64,000 bases of DNA from Planctomycetota bacterium (GCA_016207825.1 JACQZI010000012.1:1-64000), one strand, 5' to 3'. Shown: positions 24,581 to 32,735, counted from the first letter of the stretch. The notes: a model not told the origin generated them from the sequence alone. Numbers and translations are program-made.

Positions 24581-25969
24581 ATGGAATCTAATGGATCGGT
24601 TGAGATAAATGTGACTCCGGCCGGCGATGGCAATAAACTGAACCAGACACTTGAGTGGTTTAGGAGTAATTTAGAAATATTCCTGATAGCTTTTGTCCTG
24701 GCTATGACCATCCGGTGTTTTTGTATAGACGGTTTTAAAATACCTAGCGCTTCAATGGAACCTACTTTAAGGGGTGACCCCAGGACCGGTGATAGGATTA
24801 TTGCGGATAAATTCAGGTTATTGATAAGTCCCATAGAACGGTATGACGTTATCCTTTTTAAATACCCTCTTGACCGGACCAAGAACTTCATTAAACGGGT
24901 AGTCGGGATTCCTAATGAAGAAATAAAAACAAAATATGGGAATATGTATTACCGGCCGAAAGGAGAGAGTGAATATAAAATAGCACGTAAGCCTTTGGAT
25001 ATCCAGGAATCTATCTGGCTGCCTGTTTGGAGCTGGGTTCCCGTGACAGACAGCATTAAGAAAAGATGGGCGTTGCCTTCTTCAACGGAATTGTATGAAA
25101 TAACGAATAACCAATTAAAGCTTTATGCGAATAAAAGCCCGGACGGTAAGGTTAGCTTGGAATTGAATGGCGATATTAAGGATAATTATATCGGAAGGGG
25201 TGGTGGAATAACCGGAGAGCATACGGTTACTGATATAAAGATTGGTTTCAAATGCGTGCTTTCCGGAACCAGTAGTGCCGTTTGCGTTAAGATGAATACG
25301 TTTTCAGGCGTGTTTAACCTGCACCTTTCTACGGACCAGGAGAATTATCTGGAATATAAGGGGAAGAAAATAGTTTCTATTAACGAGAAACTTATCCCGT
25401 TAAAACAGCATCTGGTGGAATTTCTTAATTATGATAAAATAGTTTATATCAAACTTGACGGGGTAATAATCAGTGAATATGATTATAATGAATTGCCGGA
25501 TGACGATTATATCGTTGTTTCTCATCCGCAGATAACTATTGAAGCATATAAAACAGAGGTAAGTTTCCGGGATATTAACCTGTATCGTGATATTTATTAT
25601 GAATTAAGCCCGAATAACTCGGATAAAACGCAGGAAATCGGGGGAAATAAATATTTTGTAATAGGGGATAATGTTCCTAACAGCCGTGATAGCCGCGCCT
25701 GGCGTATGAAAACATTCTACCTTAAAAACGGGAAGGTTATACAATGTGATGCTTCATCCACCAGGGAAATAAGCGGGTATGTGGAGGTTTATAAAGAGGC
25801 TGATGGTAAGGGTGGGGATATCTGGGGGAATACGCATAAAATTCCTATAGACCAGATAATAGAAGAAAAGACAATAGAAGAGGATTGTCCCTTTGTAGAT
25901 TTTGATAATATATTCGGAAAAGCTCTGTTTGTTTACTGGCCTCTGCGTAATATAAAGATAATTCGATAA
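24581..25969 (+). CDS. lepB: Signal peptidase I with large inserted domain
   Basis: 462 residues, much longer than typical S26 peptidases. A single N-terminal membrane helix (about 32-50) precedes the catalytic serine Ser58 in IPSASMEPTL and Lys105 in NFIKRVVGIP; box E appears near the C-terminus as GDNVPNSRDSRAW. About 230 residues are inserted between the Lys box and box E (about 130-350); they contain a beta-rich segment (DIKIGFKCVLSG, INLHL-like, VEFLNYDKIVYIKLDG) reminiscent of jelly-roll or LamG-like folds, as in other planctomycetal homologues. The enzyme cleaves signal peptides of exported proteins, many of which are encoded nearby. It starts one base after the lepA stop. Confidence 0.92.
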   Translation: MESNGSVEINVTPAGDGNKLNQTLEWFRSNLEIFLIAFVLAMTIRCFCIDGFKIPSASMEPTLRGDPRTGDRIIADKFRLLISPIERYDVILFKYPLDRTKNFIKRVVGIPNEEIKTKYGNMYYRPKGESEYKIARKPLDIQESIWLPVWSWVPVTDSIKKRWALPSSTELYEITNNQLKLYANKSPDGKVSLELNGDIKDNYIGRGGGITGEHTVTDIKIGFKCVLSGTSSAVCVKMNTFSGVFNLHLSTDQENYLEYKGKKIVSINEKLIPLKQHLVEFLNYDKIVYIKLDGVIISEYDYNELPDDDYIVVSHPQITIEAYKTEVSFRDINLYRDIYYELSPNNSDKTQEIGGNKYFVIGDNVPNSRDSRAWRMKTFYLKNGKVIQCDASSTREISGYVEVYKEADGKGGDIWGNTHKIPIDQIIEEKTIEEDCPFVDFDNIFGKALFVYWPLRNIKIIR

Positions 25970-26286
25970 AAATGAGGTATTTTTGTTTTCCACAACGATA
26001 TTTTATCTAACTTTAATGATTATAATGAGTTAAAAACATAAATAAAACGCTTTTTATTTGGACTTATTTAAAATAATCGTCGATAATGCTAAAACAATGA
26101 TGATGTATAACGCTTTTAATATCAATATGATAGGATGTTACCAAACGGTAATGGGCACATGAATTCCTAACTGCTTAAATTATAAAGGAGATATAACTAC
26201 AAAATAATTAAGAGCACGTAAAAACAGCTCTTGGCTTTATCCACAAGTTTTCCACAATGAATAAAGCCTAATGATTTGAATCGATT
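25970..26286. other. AT-rich intergenic region with DnaA-box-like sites
   Basis: This is one of the largest AT-rich gaps in the window. A consensus DnaA box TTATCCACA is at 26237-26245 and TTTTCCACA lies at 26248-26256 and 25986-25994. The first two are 11 bp apart, one helical turn, and are enclosed by the perfect 8-bp inverted repeat GGCTTTAT (26233-26240) and ATAAAGCC (26261-26268). A hairpin AAGAGC/GCTCTT spans about 26209-26232. A replication-origin-like or DnaA-controlled region is possible. A ribosome-site-like GGAGATATAACT (about 26187-26198) has no gene behind it. Confidence 0.4.
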
Positions 26287-27006
26287 ATGCTATTAAAAAC
26301 AGAAGATTTAGTAAAAATTTACGGTAAAAGGCGTGTTGTAAACGGTGTTAGTTTTGAAGTAAATGAAGGAGAAATAGTAGGACTTTTGGGGCGCAACGGT
26401 GCCGGTAAAACAACCACTTTTAAGATGACTGTTGGGCTTATATCTCCTTCCGAAGGCCAAATTTGGCTTAAGGGTAATGATATAACAGATCTTCCCATAT
26501 ACCGCCGTGCCAGGTGTGGGCTTGGTTATCTTCCCCAAGAATCTTCCGTCTTCCGCGAATTGACCGTGGAAGATAATCTTATGGCTATTATGGAGACCCT
26601 GAAAGGCGATAAATCTAAATATTCGGAACGGGCTAATAAAATACTGGAAGAATACGGCTTATTGAAATTAGCCAAGCAAAAAGCCCGTACTCTTTCAGGC
26701 GGCGAAATGCGCCGCTTGGAAATCAGCCGCGCTCTTATAACATCTCCGGCAATTATTCTTCTGGATGAGCCCTTTTCCGGGGTTGACCCGATTGCCGTTT
26801 CGGAAATACAGGATATCGTCCGTAAACTTAAATCGCAGAATATCGGAGTCCTTCTAACGGACCACAATGTCCGTGAAACACTTGCCGTGACAGACCGCTC
26901 ATATATCATCGACGAAGGCTATATTTTGTGCAACGGAACTCCCAAGGATATAATGTGTAATCCGCTTGCCCGCAAACATTATTTGGGGGAAAAGTTTACG
27001 CTTTAA
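26287..27006 (+). CDS. lptB: LPS export ABC transporter ATP-binding protein
   Basis: 239 residues, the normal LptB length. Walker A GRNGAGKTTTF (about 36-46), Q-loop, signature LSGGEMRRLEISRAL, Walker B ILLDEPFSGVDP and the H-switch LLTDHNVRETL are all intact; the FSGVDPIAV and DHNVRETL forms are characteristic of LptB among ABC ATPases. It would power LptF/LptG extraction of lipopolysaccharide from the inner membrane; no lptFG or lptA is in the window. This supports a Gram-negative envelope. The gene is followed after six bases by a thioredoxin-reductase-like gene. Confidence 0.92.
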   Translation: MLLKTEDLVKIYGKRRVVNGVSFEVNEGEIVGLLGRNGAGKTTTFKMTVGLISPSEGQIWLKGNDITDLPIYRRARCGLGYLPQESSVFRELTVEDNLMAIMETLKGDKSKYSERANKILEEYGLLKLAKQKARTLSGGEMRRLEISRALITSPAIILLDEPFSGVDPIAVSEIQDIVRKLKSQNIGVLLTDHNVRETLAVTDRSYIIDEGYILCNGTPKDIMCNPLARKHYLGEKFTL

Positions 27007-27012
27007 TTATTT

Positions 27013-27966
27013 ATGGATAACCAGGAGCAAAAAATCAATGATGTTATTATCATCGGCGGCGGTCCGGCCGGGACCTCGGCGGCTATTTATTCTGCCAGGT
27101 CCAAACTTAAAACGCTCGTTATAGATAAAAGTATTGCAGAAGGTGCTATGGGCCTTGCCCAGAAGATAGAAAATTACCCTGGTATCTTGGAGCCCGAAAC
27201 AGGCCGGTCATTGCTTTCCCGTTTCCGCAAACAGGCTATGGGTTTCGGAGCCGAATTCATTGAGTCAAAGGTTATTGGGGTGGATTTTAAGGCATCACCG
27301 AAAGAGGTTTTTACGGGTGACAGTTCGTATTTTGCCAAAGCGGTTATTATCGCCACCGGAGCGCGCGGCAGGAAACCTACCATCAAAGGTGAAGCCGAAT
27401 TTATCGGTAAGGGGGTTGCTTACTGCGCTGCCTGTGATGCCGCTTTCTTTAACGGGCGCGATGTTGCCGTGACAGGGGACGGTGTGGAAATGTTTGATGA
27501 TATCGATTCCATTTCCAAATTCGCCCGTAAAATATATCTGGTCACCCACCGCAAAGAATTTGATACCGAAAGCGCCCCAAGGGTTAAAAATAACCCCAAG
27601 ATAGAACCGGTTTTTGCTTCCCGGGTAAGTGAAATCTCCGGTGATACTTTTGTAAATAAGGTGGCAATTGAAAACACTTCGGGGGTTAAAACAAACCTGG
27701 ATGTTTCCGGCATCTTTGTATACTTACACGGCAACCAGCCGATTACGGATTTCCTGCGGAGCCAATTGGAAACCGACGCCGAAGGCTGTCTTAAAATAAA
27801 CAAGGAAAATATGTCAGCATCTATAGAAGGTGTTTATGCCATCGGCGATGTCACCTGCAAAAAGGTGCGCCAGGCAGTAACTTCCGCTGCCGAAGGCTGT
27901 ATTGCCGCTTTATCCGCAGAGAAATTTATCAATCAGCGGGCTAAAATCACTTCTCAATGGGGATAA
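27013..27966 (+). CDS. Thioredoxin-reductase-like flavoprotein with altered NADPH motif
   Basis: 317 residues. The FAD-binding motif is normal (IIGGGPAGTSAAIYSAR near 13-29), ATGARG is present, and the redox pair is CAAC (in GVAYCAACDAAFF, about 137-140). In place of the NADPH-binding GGGxSAxExA of thioredoxin reductases the sequence has GDGVEMFDDID, so NADPH binding may be lost or different, as in ferredoxin- or flavin-dependent relatives. The C-terminal GVYAIGDVTCKKVRQAVTSAAEG is typical. It lies 6 bp after lptB on the same strand. Reduction of a thioredoxin-like partner is the likely role; the electron donor is uncertain. Confidence 0.85.
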   Translation: MDNQEQKINDVIIIGGGPAGTSAAIYSARSKLKTLVIDKSIAEGAMGLAQKIENYPGILEPETGRSLLSRFRKQAMGFGAEFIESKVIGVDFKASPKEVFTGDSSYFAKAVIIATGARGRKPTIKGEAEFIGKGVAYCAACDAAFFNGRDVAVTGDGVEMFDDIDSISKFARKIYLVTHRKEFDTESAPRVKNNPKIEPVFASRVSEISGDTFVNKVAIENTSGVKTNLDVSGIFVYLHGNQPITDFLRSQLETDAEGCLKINKENMSASIEGVYAIGDVTCKKVRQAVTSAAEGCIAALSAEKFINQRAKITSQWG

Positions 27967-27984
27967 TTAACAGTCTGAATTTAT

Positions 27985-28014
27985 TAGACATATTTTCAAG
28001 GCTTCCTTTATAAT
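27985..28014 (+). promoter_or_regulatory. Promoter of purB
   Basis: TAGACA at 27985-27990 and TATAAT at 28009-28014 are separated by 18 bp; the purB ATG is 8 nt after the -10 box with no ribosome site, so a leaderless mRNA is predicted. Confidence 0.6.
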
Positions 28015-28022
28015 AAGTTATT

Positions 28023-29450
28023 ATGAGCGATAAGTTCAAAGTCTATCAAAGTCCGTTGTCAGAACGTTATGCCAGTGCCGAGATGCTTTATGCCTTTTCG
28101 GCGGAAAAACGCTTCCGCACCTGGCGTATTATCTGGATTGCTCTGGCCGAGGCAGAGAAAAAGCTTGGGCTTCCAATAAGTCCGGTTCAGATAAGCCAGA
28201 TGAAACGTTTCAAAGATAAAATAAATTACGCCACGGCGCTTAAATACGAAAAAATTACCAAGCATGAGGTCATGGCGCATATCAAGGCGTACGGCGACCA
28301 GTGCCCTAAGGCACGTCCGATTATCCACCTCGGCGCCACCAGTGCCCTGGCCATGGATAATGCTGATATCATTATCCTGCGCGACGCCTTAAGGCTCATA
28401 AAAAGACAGTTGGTTAACCTGGTCGATTCACTGGCGCGTTTTTCGGAAAAATATAAAGCTCAACCGACCATGGGGTTTACCCATTTCCAGCCGGCGCTTA
28501 TCACCACCGTGGGTAAACGCGCCGCTTTATGGCTTCAGGATGTGTTGATGGACTTGGAAAACCTGGAAAAACTGGAAAGCTCCCTTAAATGCCTCGGCGC
28601 AAAAGGCGCCATTGGAACTCAGGCGAGTTTTCTTGACCTTTTTAATAACAGTAAAAATAAGGTTATTCTTCTTGATAAACTATTCACCGAAAAACTCGGT
28701 TTTAAGGAATCTTATCCGGTAAGCGGGCAGACTTACCCCAGGAAACTTGATTTCGAGGCGGCTTCTCTTCTTTCCGGAATCGCCCAGTCCGCCCATAAAT
28801 TCTCCAATGACATCAGGTTATTGCAGGGGCTCGGCGAAATGGAGGAGCCTTTTGGTGAAGGGCAAGTTGGTTCTTCAGCCATGGCGTATAAAAGGAATCC
28901 CATGCGCTCGGAACGCCTTGCGTCGCTTTCCCGGTTTGTCATGGTCAATAATACCAACACTGCTTTTACCGCCGCCCAGCAGTGGTTTGAACGCACCCTG
29001 GACGATTCCGCTAACAGGCGCCTCGCCGTTTCCGAAATGTTCCTCGCCACGGATGCCCTGCTTAATATTTATATAAATATCGTCCGCGGATTAAAAGTAT
29101 ATCCGGCCGTCATTAAGAAAAACATAGATGAAAATCTTCCATACCTCGTTACCGAACGCATCATGATGGAAAAGACCAAAAAGGGAGGGGATCGCCAGCT
29201 CTTGCACGAACGTGTAAGGAAATTATCCATGGAGGCTTTTGAGCTCTCCAAACAGGGAAAACCGAACGACCTTATCCGTAAACTGCGCCAGGATCCGATT
29301 CTCGGTGTCGGATTACCTTCGTCTTTCAATGCCTGTGATTATATCGGCCTGGCAGAAGAGCAGGCCGAAGCCTTTATAAAAAATAAAGTTAACCCGGTAA
29401 TCAGGAAATACCGCAGCCTTTTGGGTATTAACGCGAAGCTCTCTGTTTAA
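28023..29450 (+). CDS. purB: Adenylosuccinate lyase
   Basis: 475 residues of the fumarase/aspartase superfamily. The signature loop is present as GEGQVGSSAMAYKRNPMRSE (about 277-296), with catalytic Ser and the KRNP motif; HLGATSAL and TMGFTHFQPA near 95-150 match the other two active-site regions. It catalyses fumarate release from adenylosuccinate and SAICAR in purine synthesis. Residues of the C-terminal domain (RLRQDPILGVGL) resemble the form found in purB of eukaryotes and related bacteria. It is monocistronic by appearance: tatA starts 60 bp later with its own promoter. Confidence 0.95.
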   Translation: MSDKFKVYQSPLSERYASAEMLYAFSAEKRFRTWRIIWIALAEAEKKLGLPISPVQISQMKRFKDKINYATALKYEKITKHEVMAHIKAYGDQCPKARPIIHLGATSALAMDNADIIILRDALRLIKRQLVNLVDSLARFSEKYKAQPTMGFTHFQPALITTVGKRAALWLQDVLMDLENLEKLESSLKCLGAKGAIGTQASFLDLFNNSKNKVILLDKLFTEKLGFKESYPVSGQTYPRKLDFEAASLLSGIAQSAHKFSNDIRLLQGLGEMEEPFGEGQVGSSAMAYKRNPMRSERLASLSRFVMVNNTNTAFTAAQQWFERTLDDSANRRLAVSEMFLATDALLNIYINIVRGLKVYPAVIKKNIDENLPYLVTERIMMEKTKKGGDRQLLHERVRKLSMEAFELSKQGKPNDLIRKLRQDPILGVGLPSSFNACDYIGLAEEQAEAFIKNKVNPVIRKYRSLLGINAKLSV

Positions 29451-29456
29451 TTTTAC

Positions 29457-29485
29457 TTGCCAACGAGCGTTATTTAAGGTAAAAT
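29457..29485 (+). promoter_or_regulatory. Promoter of tatA
   Basis: TTGCCA at 29457-29462 and TAAAAT at 29480-29485, 17 bp apart, followed by a ribosome site AAGGAG (29498-29503) and the ATG at 29510. Confidence 0.5.
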
Positions 29486-29509
29486 TATATTACTATTAAG
29501 GAGATAATT

Positions 29510-29695
29510 ATGCCTCGCGGATGGGAATGGTTAGTTGTTCTGGGGATAATCCTGCTTCTTTTCGGCGCAACCAAATTGCCTGCTTTAGCGCGCAGTCTTG
29601 GCAAATCAGCCGGGGAGTTTAAGAAAGGCTTGAAAGAAGGTTCGGATGAAGCCAAAGCAGATGCTAAAAAAGAAGAAGCTGATAAACCTAAATAA
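29510..29695 (+). CDS. tatA: Twin-arginine translocase subunit TatA/E
   Basis: 61 residues. One short N-terminal membrane helix (WLVVLGIILLLFG-like, about 5-18) leads into the family motif FGATKLPALARSLGKSAGEFKKG, an amphipathic helix, then a Lys/Glu/Asp-rich tail. TatA forms the pore of the Sec-independent export of folded proteins; tatC is not in the window. It has AAGGAG 7 nt before the ATG. Confidence 0.95.
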   Translation: MPRGWEWLVVLGIILLLFGATKLPALARSLGKSAGEFKKGLKEGSDEAKADAKKEEADKPK

Positions 29696-29730
29696 TAGGT
29701 TTTAGTTCAAAGAAAGCGTAGCGGCTGTCC

Positions 29731-30600
29731 ATGTATAAGATTGTCAAACGGGAAGAATTGTCTTCCTGTGTGTATCGGTTTGAAATCGAAGCGCCCCTGA
29801 TTGCCAGGGCACGCAAACCCGGTCAATTCGTCGCTATTCGCCTGGATGAACAAGGCGAAAGGTTTCCACTTACCATTTGTGATGCTGACCCTCTCAAAGG
29901 GACGCTTACTTTGATTTACCAGTCAGTCGGAAAATCAACCGTCCAGTTTGCCGGATTGCAAGCCGGGGATTCTATCCTTGATATTGTCGGTCCTTTGGGT
30001 AAGCCTACCCATATAGAAAAATTCGGCTCGGTCGTTTGCATCGGCGGCGGTATCGGCGTGGCGCCCGTTTATCCGATAGTCCAGGGCATGAAACGCGCCG
30101 GCAATAAAGTCATCTCCATTATCGGCGCCCGCACCAAGGATTTGCTTATCCTGGAAAATGAAATGCGTGCTGCCTCGGATGCATTGCTTGTGACCACGGA
30201 TGACGGTTCTTATATCAGGAAAGGATTCGTTTCCGATGTCTTGAAAGAAATTATCGCCCGCGGCGATAAGATAGATTTGGTCGTTGCCATCGGGCCCGTT
30301 CCTATGATGAGGGTTGTTTGCAATGTTACTAGGGAGTACAACCTGAAAACAATGGTTAGCCTTAATCCGATAATGCTCGATGCCACCGGCATGTGCGGTG
30401 TCTGCCGTGTTACGGTTGGCGGCAAAACCCAGTTCGCCTGCGTGGACGGTCCTGAATTCGACGGACACTTGGTGGATTTCGACGAGCTTGCCAAACGTTT
30501 AAGGACTTATTTAACCGAGGAAAAGCGGGCAATGGAACACTACCGCGGCTCGCCCAGATGCACGGATTTGGCACGGGAGGCCTTGAAGCAAGAGAAGTAG
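29731..30600 (+). CDS. FAD/NAD-binding ferredoxin-NADP reductase-like subunit (NfnA/SudB type)
   Basis: 289 residues. A ferredoxin-reductase-like FAD domain (about 1-95, RFPLTICDAD) and NAD domain (VCIGGGIGVAPVYPIVQGMK near 100-120) precede a C-terminal [2Fe-2S] region with cysteines in DATGMCGVCRVTVGG and FACVDGPEF, as in dihydroorotate-dehydrogenase electron-transfer subunits and sulfide dehydrogenase or NfnA. It lies 35 bp before the gltA-like subunit, so the pair probably forms an NADH-dependent ferredoxin:NADP oxidoreductase (electron-bifurcating transhydrogenase) or a sulfide dehydrogenase. There is no strong ribosome site; the start is set by family alignment. Confidence 0.9.
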   Translation: MYKIVKREELSSCVYRFEIEAPLIARARKPGQFVAIRLDEQGERFPLTICDADPLKGTLTLIYQSVGKSTVQFAGLQAGDSILDIVGPLGKPTHIEKFGSVVCIGGGIGVAPVYPIVQGMKRAGNKVISIIGARTKDLLILENEMRAASDALLVTTDDGSYIRKGFVSDVLKEIIARGDKIDLVVAIGPVPMMRVVCNVTREYNLKTMVSLNPIMLDATGMCGVCRVTVGGKTQFACVDGPEFDGHLVDFDELAKRLRTYLTEEKRAMEHYRGSPRCTDLAREALKQEK

Positions 30601-30635
30601 CTTTGAGCAAGAAGCTTATAGCAGAGAGCAAATAA

Positions 30636-32045
30636 ATGACAGAAGAGAATAAGCCTAAGAAAGAAAAAGTGCCGCGCCAGAAGATGTTGGAGCAAACTCC
30701 GGCAGAGCGCGTAAAGAACTTTAATGAGGTCCCCCACGGTTTTACCCCGGAAACAGCCATGCTGGAAGCCTCTCGCTGCCTCCAGTGCAAAAAACCCAAG
30801 TGCATGGAAGGTTGTCCTGTAGAAATAAATATTCCACAATTTCTGAAACTGATTACCGAAGGCAAATTTATCGAAGCCGCCTGGAGTATAAAACAAACCA
30901 ATGCATTACCAGCCGTCTGCGGACGCGTTTGTCCCCAGGAAGAACAATGCGAAAAAGTGTGTGTTCTTGCTAAAAAAGGCGAACCTGTGTCTATCGGATA
31001 CCTGGAACGCTTTGTTGCCGATATAGAACGTACCAAAGGTGCTGTCAAGAAACCTGATATTCCGGAAAAAACAGGCAGGAAAATAGCAGTTGTCGGCGCC
31101 GGACCGTCCGGCCTGACCTGCGCCGGTGACTTGGCTAAAATGGGGCATAACGTGACTATCTTTGAGGCCCTCCATAAATCAGGCGGCGTCTTGATATACG
31201 GCATCCCGGAATTCCGCCTTCCCAAGGCAATCGTCCAGACAGAGGTGGATTATCTCAAAATGCTTGGCGTAGATATCCAGCATAACATGGTCATCGGGAA
31301 AATCACCCAGCTTGATGAACTCTTTAACTCCGGTTATCATGCTGCCTTTGTAGGTACAGGTGCCGGGTTGCCCGTCTTCATGAAAATACCGGGCGAAAAT
31401 TACCTCGGCGTTTATTCGGCAAATGAATACCTGACACGTTCCAATCTAATGAAAGCGTATTTATTCCCCGAGTACGATACGCCTGTTTTACGCAGTCCGC
31501 GCGTTGCCGTAATCGGCGGGGGAAACGTTGCCATGGACTCCGCACGCACGGCTTTAAGGCTTGGAGCCCAAAAGGTGTACCTCGTCTACCGCCGTTCGCA
31601 TAATGAAATGCCTGCCCGCCGTGATGAAATCCACCACGCTGAACAGGAAGGCATAGATTTCCGACTGCTTACCAATCCCGTGGAAATCCTGGGCAATACG
31701 GACGGATTCGTCCGCGGAATGAAATGTATCAAAATGGAATTGGGAGAACCCGATGATTCCGGCAGATGCAGGCCTATTCCCATCAAAGGCTCGGAATTCG
31801 AACTGGAAGTGGATACGGTTATAGTGGCTATCGGCAACGGTCCGAATCCGTTATTATTGAGTGCTACCCCTGATATCAAGCTTAATAAATGGGGTAATAT
31901 CGAAGCCGATCCCGTCACGCTTGCCACCACTAAAAAAGGCGTCTATGCCGGAGGCGACATCGTTACCGGCGCCGCCACGGTGATTCAGGCAATGGGCCAA
32001 GGCAAGATTGCCGCCCGCTCTATAGACAAATATCTAAAATCATGA
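30636..32045 (+). CDS. gltA: NADPH-dependent glutamate synthase small-subunit-like protein (NfnB/GltA type)
   Basis: 469 residues. The N-terminus has the Fe-S cysteine sets CLQCKKPKCMEGCPVEINI and CGRVCPQEEQCEKVCVL (about 48-108), then two Rossmann domains: AVVGAGPSGLTCAGDLAKMG (FAD) and VAVIGGGNVAMDSARTALRLG (NADPH). The C-terminal GVYAGGDIVTGAATVIQAMGQG is typical. Without a glutamate synthase large subunit nearby and directly after an NfnA-like gene, it is more likely the large subunit of NfnAB than a glutamate synthase. The stop overlaps the ATG of the cupin gene by four bases. Confidence 0.9.
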   Translation: MTEENKPKKEKVPRQKMLEQTPAERVKNFNEVPHGFTPETAMLEASRCLQCKKPKCMEGCPVEINIPQFLKLITEGKFIEAAWSIKQTNALPAVCGRVCPQEEQCEKVCVLAKKGEPVSIGYLERFVADIERTKGAVKKPDIPEKTGRKIAVVGAGPSGLTCAGDLAKMGHNVTIFEALHKSGGVLIYGIPEFRLPKAIVQTEVDYLKMLGVDIQHNMVIGKITQLDELFNSGYHAAFVGTGAGLPVFMKIPGENYLGVYSANEYLTRSNLMKAYLFPEYDTPVLRSPRVAVIGGGNVAMDSARTALRLGAQKVYLVYRRSHNEMPARRDEIHHAEQEGIDFRLLTNPVEILGNTDGFVRGMKCIKMELGEPDDSGRCRPIPIKGSEFELEVDTVIVAIGNGPNPLLLSATPDIKLNKWGNIEADPVTLATTKKGVYAGGDIVTGAATVIQAMGQGKIAARSIDKYLKS

Positions 32046-32383
32046 AAGTAATTGACTATAAGGAAGTCCCTGCCCGCCCGGTGGAAGTAGAAGGCGTCAA
32101 GGGTGTCAAAATACGCTGGCTCATTTCCCAGAAGGAAGCCCCTAACTTTGCCATGCGCATGTTTGAGCTTGAACCGGAAAGCACGACACCCCGTCATACC
32201 CATGACTACGAACATGAGGTTTTTATCTTGGAAGGAACCGGGGAGCTGATATTTGAAGAAGAAGTAAAACCTTTTAAGGCAGGTTATGTCGTCTATGTCC
32301 CGCCGGACAAGCTACACCGCTTCAGGAATACCGGTAAAGACACATTAAAATTTCTCTGCCTGGTGCCGAATAAAAAGAAATAA
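32042..32383 (+). CDS. Small cupin-domain protein
   Basis: 113 residues of a single conserved beta-barrel. Metal ligands are visible as PRHTHDYEHEVFILEG (two His and Glu/His near 55-65) and the second motif PPDKLHRFRNTG (His near 95). The first-motif layout HxH-x4-E is that of metal-binding cupins. It overlaps the upstream gene by four bases (ATGA), indicating translational coupling to the NfnAB-like operon. No specific substrate can be assigned. Confidence 0.85.
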   Translation: MKVIDYKEVPARPVEVEGVKGVKIRWLISQKEAPNFAMRMFELEPESTTPRHTHDYEHEVFILEGTGELIFEEEVKPFKAGYVVYVPPDKLHRFRNTGKDTLKFLCLVPNKKK

Positions 32384-32471
32384 CAGGCATAAAACTATAA
32401 CCCTAAGAAAATCAACCTGTAAGAACGAAGGGGGACTACCTCCCCCCACCCCCTCTTGGCGTACGCCCCAC
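32384..32471. other. Intergenic spacer with C/G-rich boundary tract
   Basis: After the cupin stop the sequence reads through a short AT-rich stretch into a C/G-rich tract (about 32428-32470, AGGGGGACTACC then CTCCCCCCACCCCC). On the reverse strand it matches the G-rich tracts next to the arrays at 5181 and 46790. Confidence 0.5.
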
Positions 32472-32735
32472 CTGCAACACAACCCCATACCCCCTACAAC
32501 GGCTATAGTCTATACCGGCAATATACTTACCCCCAGCTTATAACAGTTACCACTATTACCTGCAACAGTTCCCAGCTATCCCTGCAACAGTTATTACCCC
32601 TGCCCATAACAGTTATACTCTATACTGGCAATATACTTACTTCCAGCCTATAACAGTTACCGCCATCCCCTGCAACAGTTACCCTGCTCCTCTACGACGG
32701 TTATACTCTCCCTCGGCAATATACGCTCTCCCCTG
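32472..32735. repeat. 22-bp-period degenerate tandem array (array B, 12 units)
   Basis: Twelve gap-free 22-bp units start at 32472, 32494, 32516 and so on to 32714. Most begin C(T/A)(G/A/T)(C/A)AAC(A)GTTA with T/C-rich ends; three are of a second type, CGGCAATATACTTAC (32516, 32626, 32714). The order of unit types repeats about every five units (110 bp), indicating an internal higher-order duplication. No gene is seen: the period is not a multiple of three and both strands contain stops. The next gene's promoter begins 36 bp after the last unit. Confidence 0.8.

Noticed and set aside
30636-32045. Glutamate synthase small subunit acting with a large GltB subunit
   Set aside because: No gltB is present and the gene is paired with an NfnA/SudB-like subunit, so an NfnAB-type or sulfide-dehydrogenase-type complex is more likely.
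32472-32735. CRISPR array
   Set aside because: No long identical direct repeats, period only 22 bp, all positions degenerate, no cas genes nearby.
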